From Cherax quadricarinatus (taxonomy: Eukaryota; Arthropoda; Malacostraca; Decapoda; Parastacidae), in the NCBI RefSeq assembly GCF_038502225.1, contig NC_091293.1:9661165-9725164 (forward strand): 64,000 nucleotides of DNA. The letters are read 5' to 3'. This document shows positions 10,040-20,559 of the stretch, piece by piece. Below the pieces are notes generated by a model. The model saw nothing but the letters and a program-made list of their open reading frames with translations. It searched no databases and was not told where the DNA came from. The position numbers were made by a program, and so were the translations under genes. How positions within the stretch are numbered: position 1 is the first letter of the stretch; each line of letters begins with the position of its first letter.

Positions 10040-10500
10040 TCACTGCATCAGTCTATTCAAATCTTCCTGGAGTGCTCTAATGTCCTCGTCAGAATGAATT
10101 CGGCGGGCTATTTTGGTGTCATCAGCAAACTTGCTTATGTCGCTTTTTATGCCCTCATCAATGTCGTTTATGTAGATTGTGAACAACATGGGGTCCAACA
10201 CTGACCCCTGTGGAACACCGCTTGTGACGCTTCCCCACTCTGATTTTTCCCCATTTATGCAAACTCTCTGCTGCCAATTTGTCAACCATGCCTCTATCCA
10301 GGAAAAAATTTCTCCTCCTATTCCATGTGCCTTAATTTTCCTCAATAGACTCTGATGTGGGACCCTGTCAAAAGCCTTACTGAAGTCCATATACACAATA
10401 TCATATTCATTACCATGATCTACCTCCTCAAATACCTTAGTGAGAAAAGTTAATAAATTCGTAAGGCAGGAACGCCTCTTTGTAAAACCATTCAAATTCA
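10040..10500 (-). pseudogene. CR1-A RT catalytic core
   Basis: Contains KRRSCLTNLLTFLTKVFEE, the A-box [31 protein letters not shown] and the catalytic FADDTK. The frame begins at the L-B insertion point, and the missing upstream RT residues lie at 14186-14371. The last 13 bases of the open frame (to 10513) belong to L-B. Confidence 0.85.
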
Positions 10501-10894
10501 AAATCATATTCAAAGTTTATTCTCTATAAAGATTACAATGTTGAATTTACAGAATTTGGTTATTGTGTGGTTTACATGTAGTTAAATAATGATTACAGAG
10601 TGTACCACTAGAACGCCTAGCATGGCTAGGCATTTCAGGCAGACTTAGTTTAATTCTTTATTTTAAAATATTACAAAGTATGAGGTAAGTTGGTATTATG
10701 GCTAAGTGACTAAATACTAGTTTTTGAGTTTAGCAATGTGAATGCTTTTGTTTTGGCACAGTACATAGTTTCAGTATTGGAGTATCATAGGATTCATTAT
10801 TTTAAGATTGAGATTAATATTTCTGTTTATGGTCAAATGGGTGAGTGAGTGTAAGTGTGAACCACCAGGTGGTATTCGTGTAGTTAGTTGATGG

Positions 10895-12176
10895 GGTGTA
10901 TCAGGGAGATAAGATGTTTTCTAATGGTAGTTTTGAAGGTGATGAATGTGTCTGCAGTTCTACAGTTCTCAGGTAGGGTGTTCCAGATTTTAGGGCCTTT
11001 GACATATATTGAATTTTTGTAAAGGTTTAGTCGGACACGGGGAATGTCGTAGAGATGTTTGTGTCTGGTGTTATGCCTGTGGGTTCTGTCACAACTACCA
11101 AGAAAGCATTTTAGGTCAAGGTTGAGATTGGAGTTTAAGGTCCTGTAGATGTAGATTACACAGTAGTAAGTGTGGATTTACTGAACAGGGAGTAAGTTTA
11201 GATCTATGAAGAGTGGGGGGGTGTGTTGCCAGGGGTGGGATTTAGTGATTATTCTTACTGCAGCTTTTTGTTGGGTTATTATTGGCTTTAGGTGTGTTGC
11301 TGCAGTTGATCCCCAAGCACAGATAGCATAGGTGAGGTATGGATAAATAAGTGAGTGGTATAGTTTGAGAAGGGCATTTTGCGGCACGTAGTATCTTATC
11401 TTGGAGAGGATCCCAACCGTTTTGGATACTTTTTTGGTTATGTGTTGGATATGGGTGCTGAAATTCAGGTTGTTGTCAAGGTATAGGCCTAGGAATTTGC
11501 CCTCATTATGTCTGGTAATTAGAGTGTTGTCGATCTTAATGTTAATTTGTGCATCTCCTGCTCTGCTACCAAACATAATATAGTAGGTTTTGTCAGTATT
11601 AAGCGTAAGTTTATTGGCTGTCATCCAAGTCGATATTTTGATCAGCTCCTCGTTAACAATGGTGTTGAGGGTGGCAAGATTAGGGTGAGAGATGACATAA
11701 GTCGTGTCGTCAGCAAGGAGAATGGGTTTCAGGTGTTGGGATACGTTTGGAAGATCATTGATGTATATGAGGAAGAGCAGGGGACCAAGGACACTTCCCT
11801 GCAGAACTCCAGTATCAAGTGGCCGTGTTGTTGATGCTGTGTCTTTAATGGTGACATACTGATACCTATTAGTAAGGTAAGATTTGAAATAAGCAAGCGC
11901 ATGGTCTCTTATATCGTAATGGTCAAGTTTGTGGAGTAGGATGTCGTGGTCTACTGTGTCAAAAGCTTTTCTTAGGTCAATAAAAATTCCTAGTGGATAT
12001 TCCTTATTTTCCAATGCTGTGTAAAGCAGATCTAGCATTTTTATGATTGCATCATTAGTGCTTTTATTTTTCCTGAATCCAAATTGGCAGGGGTTGAGTA
12101 TGTTTTGTGCTGTTATAAATGAATATAGTCTCCTGTGCACGAGTTTCTCAAAGATTTTAGATAGCAATGGTAAGTT
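10895..12176 (-). pseudogene. L-B reverse transcriptase part
   Basis: RT of the Jockey/CR1/L2 supergroup: LLSKIFEKLVHRRLYSFI, CQFGFRKNKSTNDAI, the A-box [39 protein letters not shown] and LLADDTTYVI as the catalytic box. It is in phase with the upstream frame: only a TGA at 12177-12179, where a serine is expected after NYRPI, separates them. A second in-frame stop at 11178-11180 precedes further C-terminal residues (GPKIWNTLPENCR near 10975). Clade within the supergroup is not settled by eye. Confidence 0.85.
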
Positions 12177-13841
12177 TCATATTGGCCTATAGTTGTTTAA
12201 GTCTGTAGGGTCACCACCTTTATGTATTGGTGTAACCCTTGCCATCTTGAGTAGTTTCGGGAAGGTGCTAGTTTCTAGTGACTTGTTAAAAAGTAATGAA
12301 ATAGCATGCGAAAGGATATGGGCCGCTTGCTTGTACAGTAATGGTGGGACATGAGACAGATTCCCTGAGTTATTTTTAAGTGACTTTATAACCTCTGTGA
12401 CTTCCAAGGGCTCAATTGGTGCAAGATAGAAGGAATTTGGGAAATTCCCATCTAGGTAGTCCCCGGCATGGGCATTGGTATGTGGGATTTTATTGGCGAG
12501 ATTAAATCCTATGGTTGAGAAGAAGTCGTTTATCTTGTTAGCTGTGTCAGTGGGATGTAGTGGTGTTTCATTAGGTTTAGTTAGGACAATATTCTTGTTT
12601 TTTTTCAGTTTGTGGGTCCCTAGAATCTGAGAGAGTGTTTTCCAGGTCTTTTTTATATCTCCTCTAGTGTCTGTGAATCTACTGGAGTAGTATAGTTGTT
12701 TGGCTTTCTTTATTACTTTGGTGAGAACTGATGAATAGTGTTTAAGAATATCTTTGTGTATTAAGCCCTGTCTATATTGCTTTTCATATTGGTGTTTCTT
12801 GTCAATGGATTTCAGAATGGTGCTGGTTAGCCATGGGCAACCAAGCCGTTTGTTTGTGATCTGTTTCGTTTTTATAGGACAATGTTTGTTGTATAGTCTA
12901 AGTAATTTGTTAAGAAAAATGTCTGTCCAGTCATCAATACCATTGGCCTTGGAAAATTCTGTAGGCCAGTCAACAGTCTCTAGGTCAGCTGTGAACTTCC
13001 TTATTGAGGCCTCGTTATGGAGTCTAAATGAGACTTTGTTGTATTCAAGTGGTGGTTTACTAATGTTTGTCAGGAGGAAGGTAGGGTAGTGGTCTGTAGT
13101 GCTATCTGTGATTATCCCTGATTTAAGGGGGGCTAGAATATTGGTCCATATGTGGTCTATTATGGTTGCACTTGTCTCAGTGAGCCTGGTTGGTTTAGTT
13201 ATTGTTGGTATGAGAAGTGTGTTGTTCATATTGTTGATGAAATCAGTTACAGGCTGATCATCTAGTAAGCCAAGGTTGATGTTGAAGTCTCCAGCTAAGA
13301 GAAGGTGGTGCTTATTCATTTGTCTGTTTGTTATTAGTGACTTTAATTTCTCACTGAAATTTGGGATGTTTGTGTGAGGTATCCGGTAAATGGCTCCGAT
13401 TGTTATAGGTGTCTTAAGGTTTTTTACAGTAAAATTAGCAAATATGTATTCCCCATATTCATCACTAAAGCAAGTGATGCTAATACAAGATAATTGGTTA
13501 GAGTAATAGATTGCAATACCACCCCCTACTTGGTTTGGTCTGCAGTTGTGAATTGCTGTGTATCCTGGTAGAGGGTAGATATCTATTGTGTCCTGCTTAA
13601 GCCAGGTCTCAGTAAGAATAATGCAGGAGAAGGGTGTCTTTAGTGATTCAAGGAGTGCCAGGAGGTCATCATAGTGTTTGCTTAAGGACCTGATGTTGTA
13701 GTTAAGTACTGATAGACTTTTAGCATTGTTTAGGATAGTGCTGGCTTGTGATGCTGTGTAATAAAGGCAGTTACTTTCCAATAGGTTTTGATTGGGTGTC
13801 AGATTATGGAGGTTTAGATCAGGGTCAACGTGATCAATCAT
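12177..13841 (-). pseudogene. L-B endonuclease and RT N-terminus
   Basis: 554 residues. APE-type endonuclease motifs in order: LNYNIRSLSKHYDDL, IILTETWLK, VGGGIAIYYSN, LLLAGDFNINL, IIDHIWTN and TTDHYPTFL. RT begins with RVTPIHKGGDPTDLNNYRPI, after which a TGA interrupts an otherwise continuous frame. ATG at 13841 is the likely start. No ORF1 upstream is evident before the element ends near 14185. Confidence 0.85.
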
Positions 13842-14185
13842 CTTCTAGGTTCAAATTATGGTTATTTATATCTTGAGTTGTGTGTTGAGTTCTAGTACTG
13901 ATATCTCTAGTAGTGGGAAGTTTGGATAAGTATATAGCTAGAGTATTTTGGTCATATAGAGTATAGTCACTACTACACATAATGAAGCTGATGTTGTCTG
14001 TGTGTTGTGCTGGAATGAACTAAAGTACAACTAGGTATAAACTAGTAATATAAAAATACAAATTAAAAATAGAACAAGACTCTCACTTGTAATTGCCCTA
14101 AGGTCTAATATAATGACTTGTGGAGTCTATGTTTTGAGCTAGAATGAGCTATAGTACAACTAGATTTAATCTAATATAAAAATAC

Positions 14186-14371
14186 AAATTAATCGTTGAT
14201 TAATTTATGCTTTTCAAGGTGGCTATGAACTGCCTCGGCAATTATTGATTCCATAAATTTTTCCACTATGGAGGTTAGGCTTATTGGTCTATAGTTCGAA
14301 GCTAAGGACCTGTCACCTGCTTTGAAAATAGGTATCACATTTGCCATTTTCCACTTGAAGAATTGAGACAC
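14186..14371 (-). pseudogene. CR1-A RT N-terminal piece between two insertions
   Basis: Encodes WKMANVIPIFKAGD, NYRPISLTSIVEK and HLEKHKLIND, the RT segment that joins 14966-16072 upstream to 10040-10500 downstream. The overlap KWKM is encoded on both sides of the palindromic insertion because of the 12-bp target duplication. Confidence 0.85.
14345..14356. repeat. Target-site duplication, left copy
   Basis: CATTTTCCACTT, repeated exactly at 14966-14977. It flanks the palindromic element inserted in CR1-A ORF2. Confidence 0.85.
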
Positions 14372-14390
14372 TTATGCAACACATGGGAAT

Positions 14391-14443
14391 CTTTATTGAA
14401 GAAACGTTTCGCCACACAGTGGCTTCATCAGTCCAATACAAAG
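14391..14443 (-). ncRNA. Hammerhead-ribozyme-like motif, left arm
   Basis: Minus strand: CTGATGA (14431-14425), one extra A, 5-bp stem II GCCAC/GTGGC with a 3-base loop, then GAAAC inside a palindromic GAAACGTTTC (14410-14401), stem I inner pairs GGA/TCT and outer pairs CTTT/AAAG across an internal loop. Stem III is only two pairs and would work best as a dimer, as reported for some Penelope-like hammerheads. Activity is not shown. Confidence 0.6.
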
Positions 14444-14848
14444 TAGAAATGGGTAAGGAGAGTGGAAGTTTGAGGTAATCAGTCCCTCAACCTGGAATCG
14501 ATGTGTTCAGTCCATCACTCTTGTAGGAAGTGCAGCATAGAGCCAGAGAGGTGGCTTATATGCTGCTGTGAGATGAGTTGAAGCAGGAGGAGGCGGGATC
14601 ACAGTGGGACCTGCCACTAGTGTAAGTAGGTCGTCGTCCAAAGGTTGGGCAAGCGTTGAAGTCTTTGTACTAACCTTTGGACGACGACCTACTTACACTA
14701 GTGCAGGTCCCACTGTGATCCCGCCTCCTCCTGCTTCAACTCATCTCACCGCAGTATATAAGCCACCTCTCTGGCCCTATGCTGCACTTCCTACAAGAGT
14801 GATGGACTGAACACATCGATTCCAGGTTGAGGGACTGATTACCTCAAA

Positions 14849-14903
14849 CTTCTACTCTCCACTGATGAAGTCACTGTGTGGCGAAACGTTTCTTCAATAA
14901 AGA
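14849..14903 (+). ncRNA. Hammerhead-like motif, right arm, decayed stem I
   Basis: CTGATGA at 14862-14868, stem II GTCAC/GTGGC and GAAACGTTTC are kept. The strand before the core no longer pairs well with the strand after the cleavage position, so this copy is probably inactive. Confidence 0.45.
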
Positions 14904-14965
14904 TTCCCATGTGTTGCATAAGTGTCTCAATTCTTCAACTTGTCGGTTTTCAAAACCATTCATTA

Positions 14966-16072
14966 CATTTTCCACTTTTCTGGCACCATGCCAGTCTGTA
15001 GTGATATATTGAAAAGATTAGCCAGAGGTTTGCTAAGCTCCTCTTTACATTCCTTTAGAACCCTTGCATACAGTTCATCAGGGCCTGGGGATTTGTTAGG
15101 TTTTAATTTATCAATTTGCCTATGAACCATGTCACTTGTGACTCTAATCGTGCATAGTTTATTATCATCCTGTTCTACATAATTTATTATTTCTGGAATA
15201 TCGCTAGTATCTTCCTGAGTAAAAACTGAGAGGAAGTATGTGTTAAAAATTCTACACATTTCCTTATCACTGTCAGTGAGCTGACCCGAGTAACTTTTGA
15301 GTGGGCCTATCTTCTCCCTGATCTTACTTCTGTATACCTGAAAGAATCCTTTTGGGTTAGTCTTCGATTCTCTTGCAACTTTAACCTCATAATCTCTTTT
15401 TGCTTTTCTTATTCCCTTTTTTATTTCATTCTTTAACTGAATATATTGATTTCTTAATTGCACCTCTCCTCTTTTGATTTGCCTACATATGCCTCTCTTT
15501 TGACCAGTGAGATGTTTTAATCTATTGTTCATCCATTTAGGATAATTTTTTCTTGATCTGATTTCCTTTTTTGGAACATAAGTTGTCTGAGCAGCTAGAA
15601 CTATGCCCTGGAAAACGTCATATCGGCAATCATCACCACCTACCTGACCCATAGTCAGGTCATTCCAGTTCAGCCCACCCAAGTAATTTTTCAGTCCTAT
15701 GAAATTAGCCAAGCGGAAGTCAGGGACAGAGACTTGATTGCCATTATTAGGGGAATTCCATGATATATTAAAACTGAGTGATTTGTGATCACTTTCCCCG
15801 AGCCCATCATTAACCTCAAAATTATTAATTAGCGTTTCCCTGCTGGCAAGAACCAAGTCAAGCAGGTTATTTCCTCTAGTTGGCTCTGTCACAAACTGCT
15901 TTAAAAAACAATCCTGAATCGTATCAAGAAAGTCACTTGATTCTAAATTTCCTGTCAAATTGCTCCAGTCAATCTGTCTATAGTTGAAATCTCCCATTAT
16001 CACAACATTTTCGTATGTAGAGGCCTTACGAATTTCATCCCATAGAAGTTTACTGCACTCCTTTTCTATCAA
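14966..16072 (-). pseudogene. CR1-A endonuclease C-terminal part and RT N-terminal region
   Basis: Open frame with endonuclease blocks VVIMGDFNYRQIDW, NNLLDLVLASRE and GESDHKSLSFNISW, a linker with basic residues (KEIRSRKNYPKWMNNRLKHL), then the pre-RT block NKSPGPDELYARVLKECKEE. It is interrupted at 14966 by the palindromic element. A frame shift near 16060 separates it from the endonuclease N-terminus. Confidence 0.85.
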
Positions 16073-16562
16073 GATTTTGGGCCCTGTAAATCACACCCAA
16101 AATTAGTTTTTCTCGGCCCTCAAGAAGCTGTAACCAAACAGATTCAGTGGCTGACGCTTCTAATTTTATATCTTGTCTAACACAACACTTTAAATTGTCT
16201 CTGACGTATATCACTACTCCACCACCCTTTCTGTTGATCCTGTCAATGTGGAATAATTTATAGCCTTGTATGTGACATTCAGAAGGCATCTCTCTAATTT
16301 TCAGATTGAGCCAGGTCTCTGTTATAGCAATGATATCTATGTTTCCTGCACTTGCAAGTAATCTTAGCTCATCTATCTTATTTCTTACACTCCTGCTATT
16401 AGTATAATAGACCTTAAGAGAGCTAGTCCCTTGCTGCCCTCTGCTGTCTCCCTTTGTTTGCTGACATAATCTATTGTCTTTATTTATAACTTCATGATGA
16501 ATGTCTTTTATACATTTACTGTTTACAACCCTAGTGTTGCAACCTGACTGTTTCCCACACAC
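16050..16562 (-). pseudogene. CR1-A endonuclease N-terminal part
   Basis: YYTNSRSVRNKIDELRLLA, IIAITETWLN, GGGVVIYVRDNL and LILGVIYRAQN correspond to the first half of an APE-type LINE endonuclease. It overlaps the next frame slightly, indicating one frameshift. About 20 bp separate it from ORF1. Confidence 0.85.
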
Positions 16563-16584
16563 ACACCCATACCTCTATCTTCTA

Positions 16585-17391
16585 TCAGTTTAAAATCCTA
16601 GGCATTTCAGCAATGGCCTTCTTGATTGAGTTTGCAAGAGCTACCACCCCTGCCCCAGAAAGATGTACACCATCCCTTGCATACATATCATGTTTGCCAT
16701 AAAAGTTGTCCCAGTTGTCAATGAATGGGATTGCAAGTTCCTTGCAGTATCTGTCTAGCCAGCAATTTACACCAATTGCCCTAGACAACCATTCATTGCC
16801 CACTCCCCTTCTAGGCAAGATGCTACATATAATTGGGACCCCTCCCTTAGACTTAATTAAATCTACAGCTGACCTGTACTTATCTAGCAGCTCTTCTCTC
16901 CTACCCTTCCCAATATCATTTCCACCAGCACTGAGACAGATAATAGGCTTGTTCCCGTTACCTGACATGATATTATCCAACCTGTCGACTATGTCACTAA
17001 CACCATCTCCTGGGAAGCACACTCTATCTCTTACCTTCTTACTCTTATTACAGAAGGCACGGTCCATATATCTTACCTGTGAGTCACCAACCACAAGTAT
17101 GCGCTTACCTCCATTTGCAGGGGAAGTAGTACCTTTACCTTCACTGGCCACTGAAGTACACTCATCCTGAAGAACAGAGAAGTGATTTCCTACCTTCAAA
17201 TCTTCTCTCTTAACTTTCCTTATCTTGATGCTCTTCCCATTACTGAGAACCACTTGCCACTTGTAGTAGGTGCTGGACTGCACCTCACTGCTGATAGCCG
17301 TTGCTACCTCCCCACCTACAGCTTCCTCGCAGCGAGAGACAGACTGCACCTTGCTGCTGGTAGCTTCATTCCCCTCCACCATATCAGCCAC
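16585..17391 (-). CDS. CR1-A ORF1 protein with SGNH esterase-like domain
   Basis: 268 residues. The C-terminal two thirds carry the SGNH/GDSL hydrolase blocks: RILVVGDSQVRYMD (serine block I), LSAGGNDIGK (block III) and YARDGVHLSGAG (Asp-x-x-His block V). An esterase-type domain in ORF1 is known from CR1-group LINEs, where lipid or membrane interaction has been proposed. All catalytic blocks look intact. The true N-terminus is probably upstream, where homologous residues (RRLKLHLSG near 17420) are in another frame, so the start at 17391 is provisional. A related ORF1 lies at 32994-33821. Confidence 0.8.
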   Translation of the reverse strand: MADMVEGNEATSSKVQSVSRCEEAVGGEVATAISSEVQSSTYYKWQVVLSNGKSIKIRKVKREDLKVGNHFSVLQDECTSVASEGKGTTSPANGGKRILVVGDSQVRYMDRAFCNKSKKVRDRVCFPGDGVSDIVDRLDNIMSGNGNKPIICLSAGGNDIGKGRREELLDKYRSAVDLIKSKGGVPIICSILPRRGVGNEWLSRAIGVNCWLDRYCKELAIPFIDNWDNFYGKHDMYARDGVHLSGAGVVALANSIKKAIAEMPRILN

Positions 17392-17640
17392 CTCACACTC
17401 GCTCCCAACCCCACTGAGGTGAAGCTTCAGCCTCCTAATTTCCTTTATCGAGAAGCAAGACTTCCTCCTTCAACTCTCCAACCTCAATTTTTAAAACACT
17501 GCAAAAGCAAGCCATGGCTTTGTAACCGTCCACACTAATCCCCAAAGCAGCTCAGGGCCTGTGACCTCACGTGACGACTGACCACTGACCATTATTATAT
17601 TATAATGACACCTGCAGTAACCTTGAGTAGTCCACAAAAC
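17392..17640 (-). other. CR1-A 5' region, frameshifted ORF1 N-terminus and 5' UTR
   Basis: Minus-strand ATG at about 17515 starts a short frame (MACFCSVLKIEVGELKEEV), likely the coiled-coil N-terminus of ORF1, broken by a stop near 17443. No promoter motif was recognised. Confidence 0.45.
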
Positions 17641-17660
17641 ACTTATATTCACAGAGTTGT

Positions 17661-17937
17661 GTACTCATCTAGTTGTGGTTGCAGGGGTCGATATATAGCT
17701 CCTGGCCCCTGTCTCTTCACTAGTCACTACTAGGTCACTCTTCCTGCTCCATGAGCTTTATCATATGTCTTCTTGAAGCTATGTATGGAGCCTCTACTAC
17801 GTCACTTCCCAGACTATTCCACTTCCTGACAACTCTGTGACTAAAGAAATACTTCCTAACATCCCTCTGATTCATCTGAGTCTTCAACTTCCAACTGTGG
17901 CCCCTTGTTGCTGTGTCCCATCTCTAGAACATCCTGT
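17661..17937 (-). mobile_element. CR1-F LINE 3' fragment
   Basis: Diverged copy of the 7571-8139 tail: same 3' end (TGTACTCA...GTTGTGGTTGCAGGGGTCGA) and the same coding relics (PLUS-strand AAATACTTCCTAACATCCCT). 5'-truncated. Confidence 0.75.
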
Positions 17938-18002
17938 ATGGAACATCCTGAGTGTGTGCATGTGTGTGTACATGTGTGTGTGTGTATGTACCCACATATA
18001 TG

Positions 18003-18403
18003 TACTCACCTAAATATGGTTGCAGGGGTCCAGTCATATCTCCCGGCCCTGCCTCTTCACTGGTTGATACTAAGTCACTCTCTCTCCCTGCTCCATGAGC
18101 TTTATCATACTTCTTCTTAAACTATGTATGGAATTTGCTTCCACTACTTCACTCTGTAAGGCTAAAGAAATACTTCCTAACATCCCTATGAATCATCTGG
18201 GTTTTCAACTTCAAATTGTGGCCCCTTGTTCCTGTATTCCATCTCTGAAACATTCGAGCCCTGTTCACCTTGTCAATTCCTCTCAGTATTTTATACATCG
18301 TTCTCATGTCCCTCCTATCCTCTAGTGTCATCAGGTTGAGCTCCCTTAATCTCTCCTCGTAACACATGACCTTCATTTTCAGGACTAATCTTACCTGGAG
18401 AGT
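18003..18403 (-). mobile_element. CR1-F LINE 3' fragment
   Basis: A third diverged copy. The minus strand reads CYEERLRELNLMTLEDRR, YKILRGIDKVNRARMFQRW and LKLKTQMIHRDVRKYFFS, aligning with the 7571-8139 copy. TG-rich DNA precedes it at 17945-17985. Confidence 0.75.
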
Positions 18404-18720
18404 ATATCTTGAGAGGGTTTTGGGAGTCAACACCACCGCGGCTTGGTCTGAGACCAGGCTTCGCGGTGGATCAGGATCTGATCAACCAGGCTGTACTGCT
18501 GGTCGCACATAAACTGACGTATGAACCACAGCCCGGCTAATCAGGTACTGACTTTAGGTGTCTGTGCAGAGCCTTCTTGAAGACAGCCAGGAGGTCCCTC
18601 TTATGTATGCTGGGAGGCAGTTGAACAGTCTTGGGGCCCTGACACTTACTGTGGTGTCTCTGAGTGTACTCGTGGCACCCCTGCTTTTCATTAGGGGAAT
18701 GTTGCATCTTGTTGCAAATT
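18404..18720 (-). mobile_element. CR1-E LINE 3' fragment
   Basis: Matches the 3' part of the LINE at 53103-53891: GATCAACCAGGCTG, ACAGCCCGGCT, GGGAGGCAGTTGAACAGTCT and CACCCCTGCTTTTCATT in the same order. It is 5'-truncated and abuts the gypsy remnant at 18721. Confidence 0.8.
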
Positions 18721-18824
18721 TGAAGGAACCTCAGACATTCTCGGTTATTGAGCCTGTCAGTGCGATGACTGCTAGTTCAAGTGACAGTTCCTCCACAGAG
18801 GAAGCCTTGTCAGAAAACGACTAG

Positions 18825-20370
18825 TTGAAACTAGTAATGCCATCTCTTGTTAATGTCAAAGGCTGTCTGCAGAAAGACATTTATGTTGCAGCTAGTGCAC
18901 TCAGCAGAGTGTCTGTTGTTGTCCCTTATGTTCCAGATGGTGAAAATATCCTAGTTGACAGTGATTCTTGCAAGGTAAAGGGTGTGTTTGTTGAGCCATC
19001 ATTACATGTTGTACGAGATAACAAGATCCATTTCTTCCTTGCTAACACTTCCGGTCACAGTATTCGCCTTAGTCCAAACACCACCATTGTTGACCTTGTT
19101 CACTCTCGGCGCTATTTCAACCGGGGAGAGTCCATCCACTTCACTGAGTCCATCCACTCCACCAGTAGAGGAGAAAGACTTAGCTCCCACTGACTTCCCA
19201 GACGAGGTCAAGTGTTTGTTGCATCTGTTGAACAAATGCCTTACCAGGTGAGAAGATGGGTAAAACGAACCTATTGTCCCAGCGAATTCCACTTGAACCT
19301 GGTACCAGACCCATTTATGTTCCTGCATACAGAATGCCTCATTTGCAAGTTGCTGTCGCAGAAGAATTGATCAGTAAGATGTTTGATGATGATGTTATCA
19401 CACCTAGTAATTCACCCTGGAATATGCCTTTGATCCTAATACCTAAGAAGGGCAGTACTTGGTGCCCAGTGGTCAACTTTAGGAAGTTGAATGCAAAAAC
19501 AATTCCAGATCACTTCCCACTTCCTGTACTTTGTGACCTTTAATGAAATATTGGAGATAACAAAGTCTTTTCGACCCTGGACTTGTTACAAGGGTTTTGG
19601 TAAGTTCATCTCCATGAGGACAGCCAAGACCTAACCGCATTTTACACTCCTACAGGTAATTATCATTTCCTCAAAATGGTCTTCGGTTTACGCTCCTCAC
19701 CTATCACCTTTTCGAGGCTCATGACGAATATATTTAGAGGCCTCATAGGTAATGTAATATCGGTGTACTTAGATGACATAATTGTCATTTCCAAAGACGT
19801 GGAGACACACCTGAAAAGATTTATTTGATTTGGTACTTGGTAAGCTTAATGAAGCCAATTTAAAGATCAAACTGTCTAAATGTCAGTTTTTCAGATCAGA
19901 GATCAAGTTTCTAGGTCACATAGTCACTCCTAGAAGGGTTATGACTTACCAAAGTAAAGTAACTGCTGTATTAAATTTTCCATCTCCAAAAACTGCTGAT
20001 GCTGTAATATTCTTTGTGGGTTTAGCAGGTTCCTACAGATCATTGCTAATTTTTCTTCTATAGCAGCTCCTCTGAGTTGCTTAAGAAGGCTGCTCCTTTT
20101 GTTTGGACCTTCCATCAAGAAAGAGCATTCCAAACTCTCAAAGAAAAGCTAACATCTGCCCCTTTTCTGAAATTCTCAGATTTTTCTGAACCTTTGTATT
20201 TAACAACTGATGTTAGTTCTAATGGCATAGGTGCCATCCCAGGTCAGAAGAACGACAGCAAATACAACGCGGTTGCATTTGCTATTCGTGTCCTCACAAA
20301 GGTTGAACGTAATTATAAAGTAACTGAACAAGAAGCCATAGCAATAGAATGGTCTTTGAAGCACTCCTGA
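18825..20370 (+). pseudogene. Gypsy-D pol, RT and RNase H part
   Basis: Fragments in several frames: DVITPSNSPWNMPLILIPKK and WCPVVNFRKLNAKTIPDHF (19375-19543), then DDIIVISK after YLDD, KLSKCQFFRSEIKFLGHIVT, and RNase H blocks APFLKFSDFSEPLYLTTDVS and VTEQEAIAIEWSLKH. A stop at 19541-19543 and several indels inactivate it. Confidence 0.8.
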
Positions 20371-20559
20371 GACATTATATACTAGTACCCTGTTCATGTC
20401 TTGACAGATCATGCTCCACTGATTCCTTTATTCCAGAATAAACAACCTACTGAAGGTAAATCAATGTAATTGCAGATGCTTCATCGTGACATATTAGTAC
20501 ATTAACAGACCATTCTTGATCATTCTTTACATCCTCGGCACTTAATAGAGGATCTGCTA

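Larger units (their letters stand above)
10501..14185 (-). mobile_element. L-B: second non-LTR retrotransposon inserted in CR1-A
   Basis: Complete-looking minus-strand LINE (about 3.7 kb) with one long endonuclease-RT frame interrupted by two in-frame stops. It splits the CR1-A RT between residues LIND (14189) and GFTKRRS (about 10490). CAAATT occurs at both edges (10493-10498 and 14185-14190) and may be a short target duplication, but the match is weak evidence. Its 3' UTR is about 10501-10895. Confidence 0.85.
14357..14965. mobile_element. Palindromic element with head-to-head hammerhead-like units
   Basis: About 610 bp flanked by the 12-bp duplication. Arms (about 14366-14645 and 14665-14935) are inverted copies of a noncoding unit related to the 372-bp tandem unit at 30430-31343. 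Shared blocks include GAGGGACTGATTACCTC, ATGGACTGAACACATCGA and GTGTGGCGAAACGTTTC. The right end extends past the arm with CAACTTGTCGGTT, as the tandem unit also does. It has no coding capacity. The arrangement recalls the complex inverted structures of Penelope-like element ends and retrozymes. Confidence 0.75.
9147..17640 (-). mobile_element. CR1-A: long CR1-like LINE, interrupted by two insertions
   Basis: Minus-strand non-LTR element: ORF1 with an SGNH esterase domain (16585-17391 plus frameshifted N-terminus), then ORF2 with APE-type endonuclease (16562 to about 15700) and RT (to 9321), then a 3' UTR ending in the short tail repeat TTCTTATG at about 9147-9175. L-B (10501-14185) and a palindromic element (14357-14965) are inserted in ORF2. 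Removing them gives a roughly 4.2-kb element. Several frameshifts make it inactive. The 5' boundary near 17560-17640 is a guess. Confidence 0.85.
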
